Assembly (NCBI RefSeq): GCF_900129025.1 | Contig: NZ_FQUM01000002.1 | Span: 186,001-250,000, forward strand | DNA from: Mariniphaga anaerophila | GTDB lineage: Bacteria; Bacteroidota; Bacteroidia; Bacteroidales; Prolixibacteraceae | Length of the DNA stretch: 64,000 bases | Direction of reading: 5' to 3' | In this document: one piece after another, positions 7,987-17,118 of the stretch | Position numbering within the stretch: position 1 is the stretch's first letter | Layout of the letters: each line of letters starts with the position of its first letter | Position numbers and translations under genes: made by a program | Notes under the pieces: generated by a model | The model's database searches: none | What the model was told of the DNA's origin: nothing | What the model saw: only the letters and a program-made list of their open reading frames with translations

Positions 7987-9789
7987 TTAAAATGGCCAGA
8001 ACAAGGGGATGAGTAAAACGCTTAAAATGAATGCAATAATTTGCATGGGAGCCCCAATGCGCAAAAAATCTGCCGCTGAGTATTTCCCGATGGCTTTAAT
8101 AACCAGGTTGGCGCGGTATCCGCGAGCTGTCATAAAGCTGGAAGCCCCGGCAATTGCAATGGCTACGAAAAATGGCCGGGCATCAACACCCAGCAGTTGT
8201 GCGGCAACGGCTGCCACCGGAAAAACCAGTGCTACCGCAGCATTATTGGTGATAATTTCGGTTAGAACAGAAGTTATCAGCCAGATGATTGCCAATACTC
8301 CCACCGGCCCAATGGAGCGTACCACATTAATGGTATCTTCGGCCAGCATGTTGGCTACTCCTGAGTTTTGAATGGCTTTGCTAATGGCAAATGCCGACGC
8401 AATGGAAATTATCAGATCCCAACTCACCGACTTGGTATAATTTTGCTGAGGCAGAATTTTCAGCCAGATAAGCAACAGCGCGGCAAAAGCCACATAAAAG
8501 AAAATGTTGAGCCGCATACCGAATCCGTAAGAAACAATTTCGTTAACAACAATGGCAATTACCATGGCCAGCAGAATAATCAGCGCCATCCATTTTACGC
8601 GGGGGCCTTTGTCGTGATGCAGGTCGCGCAGGTAGTTTACCAGGTAAAACATTTGCGATGAGCCCCATGTCTGGTAGAAATTTTCGGTTGCCAGCAGCAC
8701 TACATTATCGCCCACCTTCAGGCGCAGGTTGTTGAGGTTGTCGGTAATACGTTCGCCGTTACGATGAATGGCCAGCACCACGGCATGAAACTGTTCGAAA
8801 AAACTAAACTGGGTAACGGTTTGTCCCAGCCACGGGAAACGGGGCGAAAGCACCACTTCGTACTGTTTCAGGTTTTCAGGCTTTACATGCCCAAGGTATT
8901 CCATCCCTTTGAGCTTTATTTCTTTATGAAAAAGAATATAGTTGAGCCTGTCGGAACTGCCTGTTACCAGAATGTCATCGTCGGGCTGCAACCGGATGCC
9001 GTGTTTGCCGGGAGTCAGTATTTTATTGTTGCGCGCCACTGAATTAACGTATAATCCTGTAAGGCCTTCAATTTTATTGTTGACAACCTGTTTGCCAATC
9101 AACTGGCTGTTTTCCACCAGTTGGAGGTTGTAGTTGTAGTCTTTGCCTTCGGAAGGCTTCCCTGCAAATTTTATTTTTTCGCCGGGCAGCAGCCAGTTGC
9201 CGAAAACGGCCATGTAAACAAATCCGAAGAATGCCACAAAAAGGCCAATTTTCCCCAGTTCAAACAAATGAAATCCTTGGTTGCCACTGTCGAGCATCAA
9301 CCCGTGCACTACCAGGTTCGACGAGGTGCCGATGAGCGTACACATCCCACCCAGAATAGCAGCATACGAAAGCGGAATCAGGAATTTCTTGTACGAGAGT
9401 TTCATGATTTCCGACCACCGGATGAGGATGGGGGCGAAGTTGACAACAATGGGCAGGTTATTTAAAAACGCCGAAAAAAATGCTACCGGAATCATTATCC
9501 GGGGCAGCATAAATGCCATCGGATTTCGTTTGTGCGGCAGGTAGCGCCTGGCCAGCAACGCCATCAGCCCCGATTGCCGGATGCCTTCGTTCACCAAAAA
9601 CAGCACGGCAATGGTAACCAGCCCGTCGTTTGAAAAACCGGCAATTAATTCCCTGTCGGTAATGATGCCGGTTGCCATAAAAATAACCGCGGCGCTCAGC
9701 AGAATGAGTCCCGGGCGCATTGCCTCGGTTAAAAAGGCAACCACCAGAAATACAAAAACAATCAGTACAATCCAGGCTTCAAATGTCAT
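7987..9789 (-). CDS. SLC13/DASS-type anion transporter with two RCK_C domains
   Basis: 600 residues. Two hydrophobic blocks (roughly 1-200 and 405-600) carry the repeated SLC13 motif regions, for example SAFLNNLPIVVNFAPI, LIGTSSNLVVHGL and ITNNAAVALVFPVA. Between them lie two TrkA-C/RCK_C regulatory domains (about 215-295 and 300-385). This layout is that of sodium-coupled sulfate/dicarboxylate symporters in bacteria. The substrate cannot be set from sequence; sulfate or a C4-dicarboxylate is likely. It appears to be monocistronic, with 534 bp of non-coding DNA upstream. Confidence 0.85.
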   Translation of the reverse strand: MTFEAWIVLIVFVFLVVAFLTEAMRPGLILLSAAVIFMATGIITDRELIAGFSNDGLVTIAVLFLVNEGIRQSGLMALLARRYLPHKRNPMAFMLPRIMIPVAFFSAFLNNLPIVVNFAPILIRWSEIMKLSYKKFLIPLSYAAILGGMCTLIGTSSNLVVHGLMLDSGNQGFHLFELGKIGLFVAFFGFVYMAVFGNWLLPGEKIKFAGKPSEGKDYNYNLQLVENSQLIGKQVVNNKIEGLTGLYVNSVARNNKILTPGKHGIRLQPDDDILVTGSSDRLNYILFHKEIKLKGMEYLGHVKPENLKQYEVVLSPRFPWLGQTVTQFSFFEQFHAVVLAIHRNGERITDNLNNLRLKVGDNVVLLATENFYQTWGSSQMFYLVNYLRDLHHDKGPRVKWMALIILLAMVIAIVVNEIVSYGFGMRLNIFFYVAFAALLLIWLKILPQQNYTKSVSWDLIISIASAFAISKAIQNSGVANMLAEDTINVVRSIGPVGVLAIIWLITSVLTEIITNNAAVALVFPVAAVAAQLLGVDARPFFVAIAIAGASSFMTARGYRANLVIKAIGKYSAADFLRIGAPMQIIAFILSVLLIPLFWPF

Positions 9790-10323
9790 GAATTAAAAAT
9801 ACAAATCTGATTTAAACTGAAGAAAGAAACCGTTGAAAAAAGTTTCTGCTTTGCACAGCTCCGCTTCCTCAGTTACATTGGAAATGTTCTGTGTTTGAAA
9901 AAAACGACGAATAATAATTGAGCATTTATTTTACTCAATAATTATTTGCAAATATATAAATCAATTGGCGTAAAAGTGCAAGGTTGTACTTTAATTTTTC
10001 CTAAAAAAAAGGTTTGCCGGGGAATGCTTTTTGTCGTCTGTTGATGGCTGTATTTGCCTGAATGAATAGTGCTTGCGAGTATAAAATGCGAAGTTTTTCT
10101 CCGTTGTTCTTCTTTTCTGTGAGTGCAGAAAAGGCTGACTGATAGCGAAATGGCGTTCATTATAAAAAAGGTGCATTTTCTAATAAAATTAATGAAATTT
10201 CCAGAAAGTATTGCGTTGGATATTTTCTGAATCCTTTGGCTGCGTTATGTTTTAAGAACTTTATGGGGGTTAGAGTTGTTAAAGGGGTTCTGTTTTATTT
10301 AGAATATTAAAAAAATTGTATAG
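9790..10323. other. Non-coding region between divergent transporter and doxX
   Basis: Both neighbours are transcribed away from this 534-bp stretch, so it should hold two promoters. Apart from the inverted repeat listed at 9910-9946 I see no gene: the 60-72 codon reverse ORFs near 9942-10176 have unlikely composition and no family likeness. No clear TAnnTTTG promoter was found before doxX. Confidence 0.5.
9910..9946. promoter_or_regulatory. Inverted repeat upstream of the SLC13 transporter
   Basis: Arms AATAATAATTGAG (9910-9922) and CTCAATAATTATT (9934-9946) pair at 12 of 13 positions around an 11-bp spacer, about 120-157 bp before the transporter start. It could be a regulator-binding site. 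There is no partner gene to assign it to, and A+T-rich DNA makes such repeats more likely by chance. Confidence 0.3.
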
Positions 10324-10749
10324 ATGAAAAAGCTTTTAATAAACACCCTTCCTCTTGCCAATGTAAATTTTGCTTTGTTGCTTTTGCGTGCAGGAGTCGC
10401 ATTAATGATGCTAACACACGGTTACCCCAAGTTGATGCATTTGCTCTCGGGTGAACCGATTACTTTTCCGGCGGTTCCGGGGCTGGGCGTTACGTTGTCG
10501 TTTGTACTTACCGTGTTTGCAGAATTTTTGTGTTCTATTTTAGTGTTGCTGGGCCTGGGCACCAGGTTGTCGGCTATTCCGCTGGCTATAACCATGGCAG
10601 TGGCTGCATTTTATGCCCATGGCAGCGACCCGTTTGCCAGCAAAGAGATGGCCTTGCTGTACCTTACTATTTTTGTGGTGCTGGCGTTAACCGGAGGCGG
10701 CAAATATTCTGTGGATCACGTTCTGGCAAGGAGTTCTTCTAAACGATAA
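10324..10749 (+). CDS. DoxX family membrane protein
   Basis: 141 residues with four predicted transmembrane helices. LLLLRAGVALMMLTHGYPKL is the typical DoxX N-terminal motif, followed by AEFLCSILVLLGLGTRL and a last helix before GGGKYSVDHVL. DoxX-like proteins are small inner-membrane proteins linked to oxidative-stress or electron-transfer partners; the specific role here is not known. It is a single gene on the plus strand, ending at a shared terminator with the leftward gnd gene. Confidence 0.85.
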   Translation: MKKLLINTLPLANVNFALLLLRAGVALMMLTHGYPKLMHLLSGEPITFPAVPGLGVTLSFVLTVFAEFLCSILVLLGLGTRLSAIPLAITMAVAAFYAHGSDPFASKEMALLYLTIFVVLALTGGGKYSVDHVLARSSSKR

Positions 10750-10783
10750 TTAAGTTTTTATTTTGATTGTTAAGGGGAGAAGT

Positions 10784-10817
10784 AAAAAGGGAAAAGCAAG
10801 TGCCTTTCCCTTTTTTT
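10784..10817. terminator. Bidirectional rho-independent terminator between doxX and gnd
   Basis: Arms AAAAAGGGAAA (10784-10794) and TTTCCCTTTTT (10805-10815) form an 11-bp stem with a 10-nt loop. The A-run on one side and T-run on the other provide a U-tract in both directions, fitting the convergent gene ends at 10749 and 10835. Confidence 0.85.
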
Positions 10818-10834
10818 ATTTGTTATGAAAAAAG

Positions 10835-12286
10835 CTATACGGTGTAAGTAGACGAAGCAGTGTTGCCTCCGCGGCCGGTCCAGTTGGTGTGGAAAAATTC
10901 GCCACGCGGTTTGTCTGTACGTTCGTAAGTGTGCGCACCAAAGTAGTCGCGCTGTGCCTGCAACAGATTTGCGGGCAACCTTTCGGTACGGAATCCGTCG
11001 AAATAGCAAAGTGCCGATGTAATTGCCGGAACCGGAATGCCGTTTGAAAGTGCTGCAGCACTAACCCTGCGCCAACCTGCCTGTGCACCTTCAATTTTTT
11101 CTTTGAAGAAAGGATCGAGCAACAGGTTCGGGAGTTCCGGGTTGTTTTCAAATGCTTTTTTGATATCGCCGAGGAATGCCGACCGGATGATGCATCCGCC
11201 ACGCCACATCAGCGCAATTCCGCCGTAGTTCAGGTTCCATCCGAACTCTTTGGCAGCTTCCATCATCAGGTTATAGCCCTGAGCGTAGGAGATGATTTTT
11301 GCACCGTAGAGCGCCATTTTTAAATCATCGAGGAATTTTTCGCGGTCGCCGTCAAACTGTGGTTTCGGGCCGTTAAGCACTTTCGATGCCTGTACACGCA
11401 GGTCTTTTTGAGCCGAAAGGCATCTTGCAAATACCGATTCGCCGATAAGTGTAAGCGGAATACCCAGGTCGAGAGCAGAAATTCCGGTCCATTTTCCGGT
11501 TCCTTTTTGTCCGGCTGTATCTAAAATAAAGTTGACAGTTTCTTCGCCATTTTCATCTTTGTAACCCAGTATGTCGCGGGTAATTTCGATGAGGTAGCTG
11601 TCGAGTTCTTCTTCATTCCATTTTGCAAACACTTCGTGCATTTCCTGGTTTGTCATTCCCAGCAGGTCTTTCATCAACTGGTAAGCTTCGGTAATGATTT
11701 GCATGTCGCCGTATTCAATTCCGTTGTGTACCATTTTTACAAAGTGTCCGGCACCGCCTTCGCCAACCCAGTCGCAGCAGGCTTCGCCATCAACTTTAGC
11801 AGAAACAGCCTGAAAAATTTCTTTAACGTGTGGCCAGGCAGCCGGAGAACCTCCAGGCATAATTGACGGGCCTTTTAAAGCGCCTTCTTCGCCGCCCGAA
11901 ACACCGGTTCCGATGTACAAAAGCCCTTTGCTTTCCACATATTTGGTACGGCGGATGGTGTCCGGAAAATGAGAGTTTCCGCCATCAATAATAATATCGC
12001 CGGGTTCGAGGTGCGGAATAACCATTTCGATGAAATCGTCAACCGGTTTTCCTGCTTTTACCAGCATCATTACTTTGCGTGGTTTTTCCAGAGAAGCCAC
12101 AAATTCTTCAATGGAGTGCGCCCCGATGAAATTTTTGCCGGCACCGCGTCCGTTGACAAATTTGTCCACCTTTTCCACTGTCCGGTTAAAAACCGCAACG
12201 GTGTAGCCTTTACTCTCCATGTTTAACACCAGGTTTTCGCCCATTACGGCTAACCCGATTAATCCAATGTCAGCTAATTTTTTCAT
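10835..12286 (-). CDS. gnd: 6-phosphogluconate dehydrogenase, decarboxylating
   Basis: 483 residues, full length. The N-terminal Rossmann motif is GLIGLAVMGENLVLNM. The substrate-binding signature is IIDGGNSHFPDTIRRTKYVE, and the KMVHNGIEYGDMQ segment carries the catalytic Lys and Asn. The enzyme converts 6-phosphogluconate to ribulose 5-phosphate with NADP+ or NAD+. It is the last gene of the leftward run that starts with lacI and uxu genes, so gluconate-derived carbon could enter here. A repeat-bearing gap of 93 bp separates it from pdxB, so separate transcription is also possible. Confidence 0.96.
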   Translation of the reverse strand: MKKLADIGLIGLAVMGENLVLNMESKGYTVAVFNRTVEKVDKFVNGRGAGKNFIGAHSIEEFVASLEKPRKVMMLVKAGKPVDDFIEMVIPHLEPGDIIIDGGNSHFPDTIRRTKYVESKGLLYIGTGVSGGEEGALKGPSIMPGGSPAAWPHVKEIFQAVSAKVDGEACCDWVGEGGAGHFVKMVHNGIEYGDMQIITEAYQLMKDLLGMTNQEMHEVFAKWNEEELDSYLIEITRDILGYKDENGEETVNFILDTAGQKGTGKWTGISALDLGIPLTLIGESVFARCLSAQKDLRVQASKVLNGPKPQFDGDREKFLDDLKMALYGAKIISYAQGYNLMMEAAKEFGWNLNYGGIALMWRGGCIIRSAFLGDIKKAFENNPELPNLLLDPFFKEKIEGAQAGWRRVSAAALSNGIPVPAITSALCYFDGFRTERLPANLLQAQRDYFGAHTYERTDKPRGEFFHTNWTGRGGNTASSTYTV

Positions 12287-12317
12287 TTTATTATTTTTTA
12301 AGTTTGTTTATACCGCC

Positions 12318-12378
12318 GGGTCGCAAAGACGCAAAAGACGTTTGACCTGAAGTATTTGCGCCTGTAGCCTTTGCGGCC
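12318..12378. repeat. CGCAAAG-type imperfect inverted repeat
   Basis: ggtcgcaaagacgcaaaag (about 12319-12337) faces tttgcgcctgtagcctttgcgg (about 12355-12376), giving partly complementary CGCAAA-bearing arms in the gnd/pdxB gap. Similar CGCAAAG-rich intergenic repeats are known in Bacteroidota genomes. No gene is present in the gap. Confidence 0.4.
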
Positions 12379-12379
12379 T

Positions 12380-13510
12380 CTATTCTGTTAATATGTTAAA
12401 TTTCAATTCTTCCAGCTTGTCGGCTGTTTCGTTGTCTACATTTTTCGTTTTTACCAGGTAGGTAGGAAACTCTCTTCTGACGGGGTAGTCGCCCCTCAGT
12501 TTTTCAAATTGCGCTGGATCTTTCCTCAATGCATTGTTGTCGCTTTCGATGCTGTAGGTTGCAAGAACCGCCTCTTGCAGGACGGAAAACCCGCTTCGCC
12601 TGCTGCCGTCGATTTCAATCACGGTTTCGTCGGGGAGTTCCACGTTTTCGGGTTCCCAGTTGTCAATTCCCAGCTTAAAAAAACGGCTGATGGCCTGAAC
12701 ACTCATTTTTGTGCCGTTGGCTTTTCCGTCTTTCGAATAACCTGCAATGTGCGGCGTTGCGAAAGCTGCCATGCTTAACAGTTCCGGATCGATTTGGGGC
12801 TCGTTTTCCCAGCAGTCGATAATTACATCAGAAACTGCTTCTGTTTTTAAGCCGGTTTTTACCGCTTTTGTGTCGAATACTTCGCCCCGGCACGAGTTAA
12901 TAAGCAAAGGTTTTTTCTGCAGATTCCCGATAAACTCGTCGTTTACCAGATGAAATGTTGCATCTTCGCCTTTCATATTCAGCGGCACATGAAAGGTAAT
13001 CATGTCGGCCTTTTCCTGTATTTTTTTTAACGATGCAAATTTTTCCGGGCCCTCAACACGCTCGCGGGGAGGGTCGTTCAGCAGCACTTTCATGCCAATG
13101 GTTTGGCACAACCGTGCAACTTTTGAACCGACGTGCCCCACGCCTACAACCCCAATGGTTTTGCCGCTGAGTTCGAATTTGTTTTTTTGTGCATAAGAAA
13201 AGAGCGCTGAGGCGATGTACTGGTTTACGCTTTCGGCATTGCAGCCGGGGGCGTTTGTCCATTCAATGCCGGCCTCGCGGCAATAGTCGGTATCAATGTG
13301 ATCGAAACCGATTGTTGCCGTTGCAATAAACTTCACTTTCGAACCTTCCAGTAATCCGCGGTTGCATTTTGTCCGGGTTCTGGTAACAATGGCATCTGCA
13401 TCTTTTACAACGTCAGGAGTTGTTTTGCTTCCGGGCAGATAAACTACTTCGGCAAAGGGCTCAAATGCCCCCCGAATGTATGGTATCTTATCGTCAATTA
13501 CTATTTTCAT
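12380..13510 (-). CDS. pdxB: Erythronate-4-phosphate dehydrogenase
   Basis: 376 residues of the D-isomer-specific 2-hydroxyacid dehydrogenase family. It has the NAD-binding motif GVVGVGHVGSKVARL, the arginine-bearing INSCRGEVFD, and the His near the end of the catalytic domain in FATPHIAGYSKDGKANGT, where YSxxGKxxGT is a PdxB feature. A C-terminal PdxB dimerisation domain (about 295-376) is present. It oxidises 4-phosphoerythronate in the DXP-dependent pyridoxal-phosphate pathway. It is embedded between the sugar-acid genes without an obvious metabolic link. Its promoter may lie in the short gap after the Gfo/Idh gene. Confidence 0.92.
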   Translation of the reverse strand: MKIVIDDKIPYIRGAFEPFAEVVYLPGSKTTPDVVKDADAIVTRTRTKCNRGLLEGSKVKFIATATIGFDHIDTDYCREAGIEWTNAPGCNAESVNQYIASALFSYAQKNKFELSGKTIGVVGVGHVGSKVARLCQTIGMKVLLNDPPRERVEGPEKFASLKKIQEKADMITFHVPLNMKGEDATFHLVNDEFIGNLQKKPLLINSCRGEVFDTKAVKTGLKTEAVSDVIIDCWENEPQIDPELLSMAAFATPHIAGYSKDGKANGTKMSVQAISRFFKLGIDNWEPENVELPDETVIEIDGSRRSGFSVLQEAVLATYSIESDNNALRKDPAQFEKLRGDYPVRREFPTYLVKTKNVDNETADKLEELKFNILTE

Positions 13511-13562
13511 GTTTTTCGTATTACTTATGGAACTTCGTTTTCCGGTGGAAAGAATGTTCCGG

Positions 13563-14558
13563 CTAAGTATAATAATTTTTTACCATCTCGTCCAACACCC
13601 GGCTGGCCATAGCTGCTGAGCTGCCGGTGCTCGGGCACTTACCGGTGCCTCTGAGTTCGTTTACAACCATCTGTATCAGGTTCTGCGAAATATGTCCGGG
13701 GTTATCAAATTTCATTTCGGTAACTCCGTTTTCGTTTATCAGTTTCACGGCTTCGTGCGTAAAACTCGGGATAATAATTTCGCCTTTTTCGCCGGTAATT
13801 GTAATGGCGTCGGCAGCCGAAGATTTGTCGGCGACAAAACACCAGCTTCCCGAACCGGTGACCCCTGATTCGTGCTTCCAGCTTCCTACAACCGTGTCTT
13901 CGGCAGGGTAGAGGCCGGCTCTGTTTGCTGCAATGCCGTGAACTTCTGTAACCGGGCCAAAAACAAAATTGAGGTAATCGAACTGGTGCGAGGCCAAATC
14001 GAAAAAATATCCGCCGCCGCTTATTTCGGGATATACGTGCCAACTCTGCTCTTTTTTTACTAAATCGTTCTGGCGTGGCGGTTTATGAAGTTTTACGTTT
14101 ACCGTTAATGGTTTTCCGATGGTTCCGTTATTTACCATTTCCTTCACTTTCAGAAAAGCGGGTAACGACCTTCTGTAATAAGCCACCCAGATCGGCATTC
14201 CTGTTTCTTCCGAAACTTCCAGCATTTTAAGGCATTCGGCAAAGTTTTTTGCCATTGGCTTTTCCACATAAACCGGTTTCCCGGCGCGCATCACTTCAAT
14301 GGCATATTTTGCATGCGAATCGGGCGGGGTAGCAATGTAGACGGCATCCACTTCCGGATCGTTAATGAGTTCGGTTGCATTGTTGTACCATTTCGGAACA
14401 TGGTGGCGTTTGGCGTAATCGGCAGCTTTTTCTGCATTACGGCGCATTACCGCCACAAGCTTCGAGTGTTCTGCTTTATTGAATGCCGGACCACTTTTCA
14501 TCTCAGTAACATTTCCTACCCCGATAATTCCCCAGCGGACGGTATCAAATTTTTTCAT
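13563..14558 (-). CDS. Gfo/Idh/MocA family NAD(P)-dependent oxidoreductase
   Basis: 331 residues from the ATG at 14558 (MKKFDTVRWGIIGVGNVTE). A 20-codon longer frame would start inside the LarA-like gene and lacks family likeness. The N-terminal Rossmann fold is followed by the conserved EKP motif in GKPVYVEKPMAKNFAE and the C-terminal DLASHQFDYLNF segment with the usual catalytic His. Family members oxidise or isomerise sugars, inositols and sugar acids. The position just downstream of the LarA homologue suggests an aldonate or keto-sugar substrate, but none can be named. Confidence 0.85.
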   Translation of the reverse strand: MKKFDTVRWGIIGVGNVTEMKSGPAFNKAEHSKLVAVMRRNAEKAADYAKRHHVPKWYNNATELINDPEVDAVYIATPPDSHAKYAIEVMRAGKPVYVEKPMAKNFAECLKMLEVSEETGMPIWVAYYRRSLPAFLKVKEMVNNGTIGKPLTVNVKLHKPPRQNDLVKKEQSWHVYPEISGGGYFFDLASHQFDYLNFVFGPVTEVHGIAANRAGLYPAEDTVVGSWKHESGVTGSGSWCFVADKSSAADAITITGEKGEIIIPSFTHEAVKLINENGVTEMKFDNPGHISQNLIQMVVNELRGTGKCPSTGSSAAMASRVLDEMVKNYYT

Positions 14559-14587
14559 TCTGAATGCTTTAACCGGTTTGTTTGTTG

Positions 14588-15877
14588 TTAATACGCAAAT
14601 CTGTCTTTGTAGGCCCACAGCCCGATTGCCGGATTGGAAATGTAGAAAATTTCTTCACCGTCGGGCATGGTGTTAAACCCGTCTTTTAATGTTTCCGGAT
14701 TGTATTTTTTGGTGACTTCATCAATGTCAGCAAAATTAAACCCAACGCTTTCAATTTCTTCTTTTGTGAGGTTTTTTTCTCCTTTCCCCGGGCAATATGT
14801 AATACTGAACCTGCCTTCTGACGACCCGTGGATTAAGTGCGCTGCAGCTCCGAGGTTGGAACGCAACTCTTCGTTTTCTGCCACCATTTTTAAGGTGTGA
14901 GGTGTGCCAAAATATCCGTATTTGCGAATGAGCCCGTCGATTTGCTTGTCTTCGCCAAACTCAACCAGGGCAGGGGCCAGAACAATAAGTTCGCCTTCGT
15001 CGGCCAGTGCCATGCGCGTACGGTAAATGCTTTTGTTGCCCAGCCAGGTGCTTTTAAATTCGGTAGGATCGAGCCAAACCACTACTTTTTTCAACGGCTT
15101 GTCAACCATTTCAAAATTTACCTGCAACGAGAGTTTTGCCGCTTTGTCGAATACGCTGAAATCATCGCCCACAAACAGTCCGTATGTTTGCAGTTTGCCT
15201 GTTGCCTTGTTCAGCCCAACAACTGTTTGAACGTAAACAATGGGGAGGTGTGCCGAAAAATGTTCCGATGCGTAGTTGAAAACCTTCCGGACGGGAGTGT
15301 CGGCGCGCCCCATCATTTTTTCCATTCCGTATGCTGCGCCAATAAAATGGCTTTTGTTGATTCCTTCCGAACCACCGGTGCCCACAAAAATATTTTTGTT
15401 GTAGTTGGCCATTCCAACCACTTCGTGCGGAACAACCTGCCCAATGGAAAGAATCAGGTCGAATCCTCCCTCAACAAGCAGTTTGTTTACCTGTGCCGGC
15501 CATGGATAAACCACCGCGCCCTCCGAAACTTCTTTTACAAATTCTTCGGGAACCGTTCCCAGGGTAACCACGTCGTTTCTCCAGTCATGATCGCGAAACA
15601 GATGGCGGGGCGTTTTACCAAACATGTGGCTGATTTGTTGGTCAGTCATTGGGGTGTGGGTTCCCAGAGCCGGTAAAACGTCGGTAAGCTTTTCTCCGAA
15701 ATATTGCCAGGCAAACTCAGTTAATTCGCCCGCATGCGATGGTAGCCGTGTGTAATCGGGAGGAATAGCCAATACTTTTTTCTTTTCCCCCATCTTCGAC
15801 AAAGCTTCAAATAAACCCTGTTTCAGATCTTCGGCCGAGAGGCTGGTATCTTTAGAGCCGATTTCGTAATAAATCAT
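14588..15877 (-). CDS. LarA-family nickel-dependent hydroxyacid racemase/epimerase homologue
   Basis: 429 residues of the LarA (DUF2088) family. In L. plantarum LarA the key residues are H108, H174, K184 and H200, with K184 and H200 at +10 and +26 from H174. Here H74 (ALGTHTPMTD), H151 (VVPHEVVG), K161 and H177 (NKSHF) reproduce exactly this +10 and +26 spacing. LarA enzymes use the nickel-pincer nucleotide to racemise or epimerise 2-hydroxy acids by hydride transfer; some homologues are D-gluconate 2-epimerases. Placed between kdgK and a Gfo/Idh gene and near uxuA, a gluconate/mannonate 2-epimerase role is attractive but inferred. The cofactor genes larB, larC and larE are not in the window. 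Confidence 0.82.
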   Translation of the reverse strand: MIYYEIGSKDTSLSAEDLKQGLFEALSKMGEKKKVLAIPPDYTRLPSHAGELTEFAWQYFGEKLTDVLPALGTHTPMTDQQISHMFGKTPRHLFRDHDWRNDVVTLGTVPEEFVKEVSEGAVVYPWPAQVNKLLVEGGFDLILSIGQVVPHEVVGMANYNKNIFVGTGGSEGINKSHFIGAAYGMEKMMGRADTPVRKVFNYASEHFSAHLPIVYVQTVVGLNKATGKLQTYGLFVGDDFSVFDKAAKLSLQVNFEMVDKPLKKVVVWLDPTEFKSTWLGNKSIYRTRMALADEGELIVLAPALVEFGEDKQIDGLIRKYGYFGTPHTLKMVAENEELRSNLGAAAHLIHGSSEGRFSITYCPGKGEKNLTKEEIESVGFNFADIDEVTKKYNPETLKDGFNTMPDGEEIFYISNPAIGLWAYKDRFAY

Positions 15878-15892
15878 AACCGTATTTTTTAG

Positions 15893-15990
15893 GCGAAGGT
15901 AAAATACATGAACGAAAAATCCATGAATCTACCTTCGCATTATATTTTTAATGAGAAGAAAAAACAATACAAAGTTGCTTTGTTCTTCTT
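15893..15990 (-). terminator. Two stem-loops between kdgK and the larA-like gene
   Basis: GCGAAGGTA (15893-15901) pairs perfectly with TACCTTCGC (15930-15938). A smaller hairpin ACAAAG-TTG-CTTTGT lies at 15969-15983. Read leftward from kdgK, the small hairpin is followed shortly by a T-run (attgttttttc), so it may end or attenuate the kdgK transcript. The larger stem-loop could be mRNA processing or stability structure. Confidence 0.5.
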
Positions 15991-16018
15991 TTTCAATAAC
16001 AAACCTGTGCGCGAAAAA

Positions 16019-17098
16019 TTACCGTTTTACCCGCGCGTTTCCTTTCCAGATGCTCCAAACCATGTCTTCGTCGGCCGGTTGTGCATAATCGGTAAGGAAT
16101 GTTGTGGCCATTGCACCGGTTGCCCAGCCAAACTGCGGCCATTTTTCCGAATCCCATCCTTTCAGAATTCCGTAAAGCAATCCGCCTACAAATCCGTCGC
16201 CTCCACCAATTCGGTCGAGCACAACAATGGGGCGGGGTTCTATCACGTGCCAGTTTTCTCCTTCGAGCACAATGGCTCCCCAGAGGTGACTGTTAACGCT
16301 GATGACTTCGCGAAGGGTGTTTGCAAAAACCGAGGCGTTTGGGAAGGTTTCTTTTACCTTCGTAATTAATCCTTTAAAGCCTTCAATTTTTGCTTTAATG
16401 CCTTCTCCGCCTGCTGCAGGGCCTTCAATGCCAAAGCAAAGCTGGAAATCTTCTTCGTTTCCGATGAGGATATCGGCAACCGAAGCAATTTCGGTAAAGT
16501 TTTCCCGAAGTTCTTTTTCGCGGCCTTTCCAGAAGGATGCCCTGTGGTTTAAGTCGAACGAAATTTTTGTGCCGTGTTTTTTTGCAGCGCGTGCAATTTC
16601 GAGGCAGAACTGGCTGGTTTCAGGAGAAAGCGCGCCAATTAGCCCGGAGAGGTGCACAATTTGAACGCCTTCTTCTCCGAATATTTTTTCCAGATCAAAA
16701 TCTTTTGCGTTGAGGGTGCGGCCAACTTCACCGGCCCTGTCGTTAAAAACCCTGGGGCCGCGCAGTCCGTATCCGCTGTCGGCAATATTTATCTGATGAC
16801 GGTATCCCCACGGATCGCCCTGTTCTACTTCGGGCCCTTCGTAATCCATGTGGCGGCTCTTCAGGTTGCTTTTAATGAATTGCGCAATTGGGCTGCCTTT
16901 TACAAATGTGGTAAGCACTTTTACGGGTAATCCGAGGTAAGATGCAATGCTTGCAACGTTTGTTTCTGCACTTGTTGCATACATGGTAAACTTGTCGCTT
17001 GCATGAACCGGCTGGCCGTTATCCGGGATAATCCGAATCCCCATACTTGTTGGAACCAGCATGGCGTATTTCGCGTCTTTTTTCAATTCTAAATTCAT
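16019..17098 (-). CDS. kdgK: 2-keto-3-deoxygluconate kinase (PfkB family)
   Basis: 359 residues of the ribokinase/PfkB fold. The C-terminal signature is DRIGGGDGFVGGLLYGI, with the catalytic Asp in GGGD; ETNVASIASYLGLPVKVLT is the N-terminal substrate-side region, and KISFDLNHRASFWKG is typical of KDG kinases. It makes 2-keto-3-deoxy-6-phosphogluconate from the product of UxuA and ATP. It lies 20 bp downstream of uxuA on the same strand, so it is surely co-transcribed. The aldolase KdgA that would complete the route is not in the window. Confidence 0.9.
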   Translation of the reverse strand: MNLELKKDAKYAMLVPTSMGIRIIPDNGQPVHASDKFTMYATSAETNVASIASYLGLPVKVLTTFVKGSPIAQFIKSNLKSRHMDYEGPEVEQGDPWGYRHQINIADSGYGLRGPRVFNDRAGEVGRTLNAKDFDLEKIFGEEGVQIVHLSGLIGALSPETSQFCLEIARAAKKHGTKISFDLNHRASFWKGREKELRENFTEIASVADILIGNEEDFQLCFGIEGPAAGGEGIKAKIEGFKGLITKVKETFPNASVFANTLREVISVNSHLWGAIVLEGENWHVIEPRPIVVLDRIGGGDGFVGGLLYGILKGWDSEKWPQFGWATGAMATTFLTDYAQPADEDMVWSIWKGNARVKR

Positions 17099-17118
17099 AT
17101 CAATTAATTTTAAAGTTA

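Noticed and set aside
9942-10176. Two overlapping reverse ORFs of about 60-72 codons before doxX
   Set aside because: They overlap each other in different frames, have no recognisable features and lie in the divergent promoter region.
14559-14618. Upstream start for the Gfo/Idh gene at 13563-14558
   Set aside because: The extra 20 residues precede the Rossmann motif without homology and overlap the LarA-like gene.
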